Assembly (NCBI GenBank): GCA_029962745.1
Contig: JAPZVO010000022.1
Location: 1,050,423-1,114,422, forward strand
DNA: 64,000 bases
DNA from: Echinometra lucunter
Lineage: Eukaryota; Echinodermata; Echinoidea; Camarodonta; Echinometridae
Direction: 5' to 3'
A program made the position numbers and the translations under genes. Below, piece after piece: positions 12,171-22,200 of the stretch. The notes beneath the pieces are model-generated. The model was not told the DNA's origin. It searched no databases and saw only the letters and a program-made list of their open reading frames with translations. How positions within the stretch are numbered: the first letter of the stretch is position 1; every line of letters starts with the position of its first letter.

Positions 12171-12608
12171 ACGATTTATTTGTTCACTTATTATTCATGC
12201 ACTATACTCGCATCTTTTAAAGCTAACCATGCACCATTGCAACTGTTTGTTTCATTGTCTCGTATCTTTTATTCAATGCATCTTTTGATCGAAAGCTGCC
12301 TGTGAATCCATGAACCCGTAGAAAAGTGTGCCATTTAGAACCCTTTTTGTCCCGTATTTCGAACTCTAAGAAAAAGGAATTAAAATCATAAAAAATACAT
12401 ATACAACCTGGGGTAGAATGTCCAATCGCACCACAAGTTGTTGTTGTTTTGTAAAGCAGATTGGAAAAAAATGAGTTACACAAACGGGCCCCTGGGAACG
12501 ATTAAATAAAGGGCTCTTTATATTTTCAGGAACCCAAAAAGTTCCATGTACAACCAATGAAGGTTCTATGACCCCTTCAGAACATTCAAAAATTTTAAAT
12601 GTTTAATT

Positions 12609-12780
12609 ACCATTTAAAAGGTTGGAAGAGTGACTGCATTTTCAAAATGTTATAGATTAACACCTTGAACATGCCGGATTCAACACAAAAGGTTGGAATC
12701 CAGCATGTTGAATCCAGAATGTTTAAAGTGTTAATCTAACATTTTGAAAATGTAGTCACTCCTCCACCCTTTTAAATGGT
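12609..12780. repeat. Long fold-back repeat
   Basis: Arms of about 55 bp, ACCATTTAAAAGG...GATTAACAC and the imperfect inverse, close on a short loop. No target duplication noticed. Confidence 0.8.
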
Positions 12781-13002
12781 GGTTCAACATTTTAGTTTTT
12801 AGGGTGAACCCTTCAGAGAACCTTTAATTGTTCTTTGACAGTGTTTGAAGAACCTTTCAAGAGTCCAAATGTGGGACAAAAAAACGTTTTAATCTGCACC
12901 ATTTTTTTAAGTGTGGAGTTGGGCAGTGGCGCTCCTCCTTATTTTGTCAGCGGTGAGGCGGCCCTGGGCTGCTTGATTCAGATCGGCTCCATTTCACATA
13001 AC

Positions 13003-13319
13003 CCTGGGAGTGTTTCATAAAGCTGTTCATGAAGTTACGAATGACTTTACGAACGACAGGCTAAATGGGTTTCTAAATCATTATAAATCACATCAGCTAA
13101 AGGTGAAATATGCCGACATAGATTAACATTACTATTGTTTACAAACATTTTTTATCGTGAAGTTTATTTTTTGCCACAATTTAATCGAGATTATGGAAAA
13201 TGCTGTCACACTTTGTTGAAGCGTCAGGAAAACTTTGGGCATCACATTTGGCTTGCCATATTCCAGTCGTTCGTAAAGTCATTCGTAACTTTACGAACAG
13301 CTTTATGAAACACCCCTGG
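13003..13319. mobile_element. Fold-back MITE with GTTTCATAAAGCTGTTC ends
   Basis: About 50-bp inverted arms containing TTACGAATGACTTTACGAAC, with ends CCTGGGAGTGTTTCAT / ATGAAACACCCCTGG. Confidence 0.75.
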
Positions 13320-13753
13320 ATCCTCTAGTGATTGCTGGAGAGAAAGATATATTATTATACTCTCTAGAATTCTTGTCCTTTCTATCACCTATATAACGCA
13401 GAGCTCTTGCACATCTCATGCTGAATGTATACCTAAACATGCATGCTAAATACGATAAAAGCTTATTTTCCCCCATGCATTTTTATTCAAACTTTTGAAA
13501 ATTTATCGAGCGTGGAAATCCATTCTTAATGCAAGGTTGTTTGATCATTATATTTTTGCAAAATATCTGTAAGTGTAGGATCTACAGTATACATACAGAT
13601 AACTAGAATGAGTACACCCTATATGTGTTCAGCAGGTGGTTTTGATCGAGAAAAAACCATTTGAGATCATCCGGCATAACTAACCATTTTTCTTTTCGTT
13701 TTTGCAAATTAAGGTTTTATTATATTTTTATATGTTGCATCACTACGAGGCCT

Positions 13754-14106
13754 AGGGCCTCTAACATAAAAAAAATAGAATCAATCTTACGATTGATTTG
13801 AATCGTAAGTCTACATAACTGTGTCAGCTTCAAAACACTGGAATGATTTGCCACTCACAATTAGGCAGTCTCCATCAATTACAACATTCAGAAAGGCATT
13901 AAAAACCCATCTTTTTTGCAGTTTGTAGTTTAGGATATACATTTGATTATATGTTCACTGATTATTGTAAGCGCTGTGTGCCTTATGGGAAAAGCGCAGC
14001 ATAAATAAATAATAAGTAATAATAAGTAAGTAATGGCAAACCATATACTAAAGAGTTACAATCGTAAGATTGAGTGTATTTTATCCTCTTTATGTTATAG
14101 GTCCCA
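13754..14106. mobile_element. MITE interrupted by a retrotransposon fragment
   Basis: Outer inverted arms include CAATCTTACGATTG / CAATCGTAAGATTG and GGCCTCTAACATAA / TTATGTTATAGGTCC. A non-LTR fragment occupies the middle. Confidence 0.65.
13824..14030 (+). mobile_element. 5'-truncated non-LTR retrotransposon, ORF2 C terminus and 3' tail
   Basis: Reads SASKHWNDLPLTIRQSPS, then ITTFRKALKTHLFCSL and TAG (13926-13928). The WNxLPxxIR...F+xxLKTHLF pattern is the usual C-terminal end of CR1/L2-like reverse transcriptases. A GTAAGCGCTGTGTGCC 3' tail and an AATAA/AAGTAA-rich end follow. Confidence 0.75.
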
Positions 14107-15702
14107 GATCGACATAATTTATATTAGGTCAAAAAGTCAAGGACTGTCAAAACATTAATATCATGCAGTGAGGACAATAAGATAGCACTTTAACTAGTAA
14201 ATCTCCATATAGGAAATATAAATTCATATTCATATTCATAGATCTTATTTTCATTTCAGTTTTTCAAATTATAAGTTATGCAATAATTATTCAAATACAT
14301 GTGTAATATAACAATGGGGGGATGAAAAGAAGTTATTCAAGAATGAAAATCAAAACAGAAACCACAAAAAGAGGCAGAGCTTGTGATACTATGGTACCTG
14401 CTAAGTAAAGCAGGAGATATTGCAGTACTAAATGAAACAGGACTAAAAAAAAAAAAAGACTGACAAACATGCATAACACAGAAACCGAGATGACAGTATG
14501 CAAATACAATTTGACTATTTGAAACAAACAAACAAACAAATCAAAGCAAAAAAAAAAAAAAAAGGCAGAAGAAAAGTTAATGATATGATAATGATGATAA
14601 TAATAATAATTATAATAATTTATCAAGATTTAGGATGGTCTTTGAAAGCGTATCAGGCGAAAGAAATGACCAAATAGGCCTATGTTATCTTTAAGCCCAT
14701 CATGTAGTTTGATGAAGAACTATCACTTCTACGAAAGAGAGTGCATATTTTTCCTCGCTCGCTGCGCTCGCTCGTATTATATTGAGACACAGGGTGTTTC
14801 CAGAAAGCAAACGCATTGGGCAAGTGAGGTGAACAGTTATGTCATATAGAAGAAAATGTGATAGAGGCACACAATGCCTCGTGGGCTTTATATACGTTTG
14901 AATTTATCGGCATTAGTTGTCGGTAATCACTGACATTGTTTGTTGGCAATCTGGCCTCTACACCCCCCCCCCTACATTGAAAAAAAGTCTTGCGACGCCC
15001 CTGAAGATTTCCTTCGTTTGGAATATCGAAAATTTTCAACTCGCGCTTCGCGCTCGCATTATCCATCATTTACTTTTTACTCAGGAAAAGGAGTTTTATA
15101 ATTCCTCAATTAAAGATAAATATTTCAAGATACATAGGCGCATCTACCTCTGTGTGGGGGGGGGGGGGGGGGGCCACAACATATTTTCATATATTACGCC
15201 ACTGAGTATAGCCTTAAACCATACGTTTCTAATCAGTTCGAGCGGTTTTTAAAAATTTCTGCCCCCCTCCTATTGAAGAATGCTGGATCCGCCCCTGCTA
15301 TTAGTAAGGAGTCGAACGGGAAGAAGACCCTTTTGAACAGAAGAATTTTCATGAGATAAACTGCCTGTGACCAGTAGTCTATTCCTATCTTACCAAATAT
15401 GAGAAAGGAGGATGCTGATAAAATGTACGTTATTAAAATCATGAAATTGGAGTAACAGTACACTATAGAACCTGTTCTCAGTATTCAAAAAATTCTCTTT
15501 TCTCGCTCGCTCATAGAAACAAGATATTTAGAAGATCTTCAGTTAAGATATTTTTAAGGAGGCAAGTGCTCTTATGCCCTCAGCAACATGTCCGAATACG
15601 TAATATTTTTTACAGCGAGATGTATTAAAGCTTTCTTCGAATTCCATGGAAATAGTACATCATCAAAATCAGTTTATTTTGGTGGAAATTCTACGTTATA
15701 AA
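14107..15702. other. Intergenic with fragments of GC-rich repeats
   Basis: Contains CGCTCGCTGCGCTCGCTCG near 14757, poly-G near 15157, and hAT-like end fragments (GGATCCGCCCCTG near 15287). No gene recognised. Confidence 0.45.
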
Positions 15703-16373
15703 CAGTGGCGGCACCAGGATTGTTAAAGTGGGGGGGGGGGGCAAATGGAGGGCAAAAGAAAATGTTGGGGTGGGGGGGGGCAGGGGCAGTCAATTTTTTT
15801 TGCGTGTATGGAAAAATTGAGCGTGAAGCGCGAGTTTTAGTCGCCGGCGTAAATCCACTTTGAGGAGGGGGGGGGGGGGATAAATGAATTTTTGGACTAT
15901 TTTTTTTTCTTCTTACACACATTTTAATATCAATTTTGTGAGCGAGCGAAACGAGCGAACAAAAAATAACCGCTTTTTTTGTTTTTAATCGCATTTTCGA
16001 ATAAATATTCTGAAATGTGACGAGCGAGCGAAGCGAGCGAGCCAAAAATGGCTACTTTTCTTGTTTTTAATCGCATTTTAGAAAAGAAATTTTAAAATAT
16101 GACGAGCGAGCCAAGCGAGCGAGCCAAAAATAACCACTTTTTTGGTTTTCAATCGAAGTTTTGAAGAGCGGAAAATGGTATTTTAGAGCACTTCACAGCT
16201 TGAATATGATGCTTATGACAACATCTACTTATTTACAAATTACTGTATAATTTTTCTTTTCAGTCCTCAAAATTTCTGGGGGGGGGGCAACTGGGGGGGA
16301 GGGGCAAAGCTTCTGAGTGGGGGGGGGGGGGGCAAATGCCCCCAATGCCCCCCCCCCCTTGGTGCCGCCACTG
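15703..16373. mobile_element. hAT-type non-autonomous element, 671 bp
   Basis: Ends CAGTGGCGGCACCAGG / CTTGGTGCCGCCACTG with a perfect 8-bp duplication GTTATAAA (15695-15702, 16374-16381). Inside are long poly-G runs and an 82-bp tandem array. Confidence 0.9.
15940..16185 (+). repeat. 82-bp tandem array with GAGCGAGCGAAGCGAGCGAG heads
   Basis: Units start at 15940, 16022 and 16104. Each has a GAGCGAGC head, then CAAAAA, a T-rich stretch and TTTTTAATCGCATTTT-like sequence; the third unit is partial. Confidence 0.85.
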
Positions 16374-16381
16374 GTTATAAA

Positions 16382-17260
16382 GAAATAGAGTTTTTGTCGG
16401 TAGCTCGCTTACAAAATGGTTTTAGATGACAAGCGACGAGCCAAAAAAGCATCATATATTTGGCAGTTATAGGTGATCAAAAAATATTTAGATATCTTTG
16501 AGGCTATCAAAGAATGCCAATTTTTTTCCTCGCTCGCTGCACTCACTCGTATATTTACATACCGAATAATAATATGTAGATATTTTAGAGACCTATAGTT
16601 TAGTTTGATGACAAATAACACTTTATCACCAAAAGAGTGTGCTTTCCCCTATCTCGTCTCCCTTGCTCGTAATGTTTTAAAATAGGGTGGGTTAATTAGG
16701 ACAATAAACATTTGGACCAGCGAGGTGCTGAAATAGTCAAACATCTCATTGCCTGAGTGTACTTTGACGACAAATAAAATTTCTTTTATAGCTAGAACGT
16801 GGAATATTTGGCTCTCTCGCTTCGCTCGCTCGCAAAATAATAAAAAAGGAATGGTTCATACCCTTAGTAAAGGTTAAAGTCCCCTAAAGATATTTCAAGT
16901 AATGAGAATGTACCTCTGCGATCATTGTTTGAAAGCAATTTCTTGTGCGGTTAATTGGAGGAACGGTAGATTAGACTGGAATGTGCACAGCGATACTGAC
17001 AACAACAAAAAAAGTCCTACACCCCACCCCACCCCACCCCTTCCTCCCCGCTTATTTAGTCTATCCTTCACGTTTGAACCGCCACACCCTTTCTCCACTC
17101 GGTCGCTTTGCTCCGCGGCCGAGGATATTCGGCATCAATCATCCCCCCAACCACGAACACAAATCGACCTGGGGGGGGGGGGGGGCAGAATTTTAAAAAT
17201 CAGTAGTGATGCAATTGTCGTTGTTTTGCTCGCTGTCATGTAAGGTTCATCTGCCTCTTG
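16382..17260. other. Intergenic repeat-rich DNA
   Basis: Contains further GAGCG/CGCTC motifs (near 16530, 16815, 17100), a CCCCA run near 17018 and poly-G near 17171. No gene recognised. Confidence 0.45.
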
Positions 17261-17485
17261 GTGGCCCTGAAGTACGCTCGACAACAGGTCATGTGCGACG
17301 TGAATTTTTTGGCCAACTTTCGCGAACAGTCGCGAAGTTCAGGACCCGGGATGCGAAATTCATGACCTGGGATGCGAAATTCATGACGTGGGATGCGAAT
17401 TCATGACCCGTGACGCAAAGTTCAGGACCCGGGATGCAAAATTCACGTCGCACATGACCTGTTGCCAAGCGTACTTCAGGGCCAC
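17261..17485. mobile_element. Fold-back MITE, 225 bp
   Basis: Arms of about 45 bp start GTGGCCCTGAAGTACGC and contain ACAGGTCATGTGCGACGTGA. The interior holds five 21-22-bp repeats of the type GGGATGCGAAATTCATGACC (about 17337-17450). A related sequence near 17800-17880 lacks the insert. Confidence 0.8.
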
Positions 17486-18290
17486 TATTCTAAATACTGC
17501 TCCCCCAGCGTTACAGCATTTGCAAAGGCTATAAGGGCGGCACTTAGAGGGGGCGCAAAAGACCCAAAAGAAAAAGATAAATGAGAAAATGAAGAAAAAT
17601 CATAATGCACACTCTCCCCCATCCGCAGGGTATAAATGCATAAAAAAAAAGAGTTTTTGAAAGTTTAGAATGCCACATTTTTTAGAGCTCGGTCGCTTTG
17701 CTCCTTTGCATGAATATTATCATTTCCTTTTAGGATATCATAGGCTTTTTAAATAGCCTTTTTAAAAAGGGGTTCAGAATTTGAGAAATAATGATGCAGT
17801 TATCGTTGCTTTGCTCGCTGTCATAAGTTTCATCTGCCTCTTGCTAAATATACTGCGCCCCCAGTATAATACAGCTTTTGAAAAGGTTAAACATTTGAAA
17901 GAAATCTAATTTTTTTGTGTCCTTGCTATTGAAATCTGGCCTCGACTATTAAGTTTTGGGTAATTTTACTCCCAATTTTAAAACGGAGAAAACAGAAAAC
18001 TGTTTATCAACCCGATCTTCTACGTTCATTTTCAAGGGTCAATTGCCAAATTTCCTGGGTAAAATGCGCAAGAAATTGCGTTTTTACGGATTGAAAAAAA
18101 AAAAAGCCGCTTGGTCGCTTCGCTCCCTCGTAGATACGTTTGGGCACTCGGAGGGGGCGCCATAATTTTACAATTTAATTTTAACAACAAAATTTTTAAA
18201 AATTATGCCTAGATACGCAACTGATTCCTGTTTATAGAAATCGCTTGGCCTATGATCATCATAAGATAATACGATAGAAGACGACGACGT
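17486..18290. other. Intergenic repeat-rich DNA
   Basis: Includes GGTCGCTTTGCTCC near 17690, a paralogue of the flanks of the preceding MITE at about 17800-17880, and GGTCGCTTCGCTCCCTCG near 18112. No gene recognised. Confidence 0.45.
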
Positions 18291-18341
18291 CGAAGAAGAA
18301 GAAGAAGAAGAAGAAGAAGAAGAAGAAGAAGAAGAAGAAGA
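18291..18341 (+). repeat. (GAA)n microsatellite
   Basis: About 17 perfect GAA units. Confidence 0.95.
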
Positions 18342-18392
18342 CTAAAACGAGAATGACAACTCTCTATTTCTTATTCTTGAATAAGGGACAAC

Positions 18393-18562
18393 TCCAAAAT
18401 TCGATTAAACATCTTAAGCTGATAGATTTAAAAATCAATCTTATTTGATCATAATTTCTTCACCTATACTTTTGGAGTCCAAAATTCGATTAAACATCTT
18501 AAGCTGATAGATTTAAAAATCAATCTTATTTGATCATAATTTCTTCACCTATACTTTTGGAG
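18393..18562 (+). repeat. Perfect 85-bp tandem duplication with palindromic borders
   Basis: Units 18393-18477 and 18478-18562 are identical by eye. The outer borders GGACAACTCCAAAA / TTTTGGAGTTGTCC are inverted repeats. Confidence 0.9.
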
Positions 18563-18959
18563 TTGTCCATCGATCATTTAGGTTAATTTCTGTTGTTGTT
18601 GTTGATGTTATTGTTGTAGTAGATATTGGTGCGTCGACTATCTTATGCCCTGTGCACCAGGAGCTACACAGAGACTCTTCAGATCTATACCGGTAAAACA
18701 TTTCCTCCAATTAATTCCTATAAAATAAAAAAAATTACTGGTTCTAATCTAAGAAATTTACAGTGTATACTTACCTGAACATTTATCAATTACGTGTAGT
18801 TAGTTCCACATAAGATCGAAAATTGTCAGTCTCTAAACATTGAGATTTTGTAGACAGTGCGATCAAATTGAGACTGTCTTCTTTTTTTTTTTTTTTTTTT
18901 TTTTAAAGAAACATGCACGAAAATTATTATTTGCAAGGGGTCTCCTCCCACACCCCTCC

Positions 18960-19166
18960 CACTCGATCTCAATCAGCTCAGTCAAGGAAGCCCCAGCTGA
19001 TAGAGCCGTATCCAATCATAAGTCTCCATTCAAGTCAGGTGACAAGCCCGACACAGCTAAATGGTCGTGTTTTTCTGCGCTAGATCTCTTTCGCACGATA
19101 GCATTCGGAGAGAGAACTACGGCCACTTGTCCTTTCGCTGCAAAACCATCTTGTAATTGAACCGAA
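18960..19166 (+). promoter_or_regulatory. Probable MAT promoter-proximal region and 5' UTR
   Basis: This stretch just upstream of the MAT start codon, and the first 200 bases of intron 1, are richer in CpG than the AT-rich surroundings. I see no convincing TATA box and cannot place the transcription start or exclude an upstream non-coding exon. Assigned by position only. Confidence 0.35.
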
Positions 19167-19251
19167 ATGGCTCAAGAAAACCACGTTTCGTCTTTAGCTG
19201 AGGGTGACACCTTCCTTTTCACATCTGAATCCGTAGGAGAGGGACATCCAG
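19167..19251 (+). CDS. MAT2A: MAT exon 1
   Basis: Encodes residues 1-28 plus one base, from ATG through SVGEGHP. The donor is CAG|GTTAGT. The following intron (19252-24264, 5.0 kb) splits the GHPDK methionine/ATP-site motif after GHP. Confidence 0.95.
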
Positions 19252-22200
19252 GTTAGTAAGCCTACGAAAGTAGAGATTTAGGGGCCTTTTTTGCGTTAGC
19301 GAGGCCGGCTCATCCAAAATTCCCGGCTTGACTACCAGTGCACGACGTATGCGCTCCACACACACCGTGCTAGCGCTGCGCCCGCAAGCCTTGTCGCGGC
19401 GACTATTATTCTGCATTGACAATGACAAAGCATGTGGCGTGTGTATGTTTATGTTTAGTGCGCATGCGCATTCACTTCAACAACACTGATGCAATGGCAT
19501 GGCACATGTGATTGCGATGATGTATTCAGCTGTAGGCCTACGTTGCAAATGTGTAATTTTATCACCAAAAGTTACTTCATAGACATTGTAGTCCACATTT
19601 TGTTTTGCATGATGAATAAAAGCTTTAGTACTTAAAAGAGGCATGTTCTTTCAAGTTTGTCTTGTAGTACAGATAAACAGATTCATTAGATTGCAGTTAT
19701 TAATATTAAGCCAAGCCCAAGCCACAAAAAATTGCGAGTTTAACTTGTTACATAGTCGTAGACTAGTTAGATCTACTCTATGCCCTGTTGAAAATAATTT
19801 CACTGCAGGTGACTGCAGCTGCATATTGTGCATGTGATATTTTGACAACTTTTTTCTTGAGTATGCAGTTTTGAAGTTGCTGTCTAACTGACCATTTTAA
19901 AATACTGAATAGTCTAGTCTAGGCCTAGGCCTACTGAGTCTGAGAATTTAGATTTTAATTCAAAAGCTATCAGAAAATGCTGGTTAAATCCATGAAACAT
20001 TTCATGAAACATTTCATGAAAATTTCAAGCAAAATTACATTTTGTTCTTGTTAGTGAAGCAGATTCGTGCGTGAGGTTAATAAAGACAAAATATTGAGGG
20101 AATTAAGGTTGCTTGAGAAAAATGTTGCAGAATGCTGGGCATAGAGTTGACTCATTAGAAATTCTTTTTTAGTTGTTTATTTTCAGATGACATTAATTTC
20201 GTTGAAATTGTTAAAGGTCAGAACAGAAAGGATCATTTGCCAAGAACTGAGAGGCCTGTACAAGATACAGGTGTCCTAACATTTGAATAGAAGTAAATTC
20301 AAGTTTTCTGTTATCATTTGAACAAAATGTTTTGTCAATATGTACAAAGGTAATTTGTCATAGCAGTAGGTATTGCGTTGCAGATGTTTGACCATTCATG
20401 AATGCAACCTGCCTGTAATCTTAGCAATTGAATGCAGGAACAAGTTTGATAGGAATACTTCAGGTAATCACAAGGTTCAAGGGAACAAACATTTGATCAT
20501 TTGCAAGCCTTACAAAACTGATCAAATTTGCCATTAGCATTGCTACTTTCTGTTGCTGTCCAAAGCTAAGTAGTTTTTCAATCTTCCCCAAAAGAGATCT
20601 CTATATTGGATACACTTATTTTTTTCCAGGTCTGCAAGATCTTTCCAGAATGGAATTGCCTCTTCCTTTGTATTCTATGAAAAACTGGCATGTGCATGTT
20701 TTTGAGAGTCTAAACATAAATTGTTGAAGCACAATTACACCTACATGTACTGCTCACCCCATCCTTCCAAGGTGGGCAGTGCTAAAAATAACTCCGACTC
20801 CTTGTAAATGAAACGTCATCAGCTATCATTAAGCCATCATAGCAAAGCAGAACAGTCAATAACAACTGCTGGAATACAAATAGCCAGATAAAATGTAATG
20901 CTAAGCTTGAGTTTTTCTTTACTCAAACTTTATTAGTATTATTGAAGGTTAGATCACAGTTAGACTTTTGGCCTGGCCTTGCTTCTCTTTAACTATTCTC
21001 CTTGGATTTTATTAAGGAGAAGTGCAAATATATTAGATAGATCTTTGTTTGTTATGAAAGAACATAATAAGATATTAAATCTGGTTTTCTGTGGTGGTTC
21101 TGAATGACCTTTAACCCTTGCAAATACATACAAAATGAAGTAGTGAGATATTGTGTGAACTATAAAGTTGAAACTTTGAACCTTTGTTCAAAGACACCTT
21201 CCACACAGTTCAAATATTTAACACACTCCTCACGAATTTAGCTCATGCGGAATGGGATGAAAATGATAAGGCCAAAGGTGCTTACGAAAAAAAAAATTGC
21301 TGGCTCAGCAGAATTTTGGTTTTGTAATGGGTTTATCACCCAAAAGGATTACCAGGTCCTGGGTATGTTTTTCTTTTTTAAGTGAGAAGTGGGTGGTTTG
21401 TTTGGGGATTGTGGCAGGAAGATATAAATTGAACTGCCCAAAGAGTTAAAAAGAAAAAAAAAGTTCTTATAACCTTTGACATAGGGTTTGCGGAATTTAA
21501 GGGGGAGGGAGAGGGGAAATCATCTGAAATGGAGACAAATAATTGTAATGCTGATCAAAGATCACAGATTATGAAGTGATGAAGAAGAGAGATGAAAGCA
21601 GTAGAAGAAATCAGAAGGAGAAGAGGAGGAGGAGGAAGATGAAGAATTTTGTTTGAGTTCACATAGCCTTTTGCATGATCATCAAGGTTGATCAATGACA
21701 TAGCAAGTTACGCCTTTATGAAATTAAGTACCCACTTTAATAGCCATAGTTTTTCATAATTCCCTATGAAAGGTCGATACGTAGCTTGAATAGGATTTGA
21801 ATCACTGATTGTTATGATTTGTTGGAGAGAGATTCAATTGATTTAGTTAGTTACTGGTTTCATTTTATTGCCTCATCCCCCCCCCCCCCCCATTTAAAAT
21901 ATGAAATTAAACATTGGTGGAATGGTGAATGGTGTGTAGCTTGACAGAGTAAGCATACAGTGGGTGAACTTCAAGTGGTTGGCCACATGCCAGGCTGACG
22001 TAGGAAAATGTAAATAAAAAGGGAAAATGTCCAATCATAGTTTGTTATCGAGCAGTTACTAACATTGGTGGCAGTAATGAGAAGACTAAAACATATATTT
22101 AGGAGTATCGCCTGCAGGCAGATAACCAAAATATAAAGTTTATCCACCTTTACCCTATATCTAGACCTATAATGCACTTACTAGAAAATGCTGAGCCAGC

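Noticed and set aside
17337..17450. CRISPR-like repeats of GGGATGCGAAATTCATGACC
   Set aside because: Head-to-tail units without unique spacers, inside a fold-back MITE.
19219..19428. Antisense open frame over MAT exon 1 and the intron start
   Set aside because: No family signature; explained by the CpG-rich composition of the promoter-proximal region.
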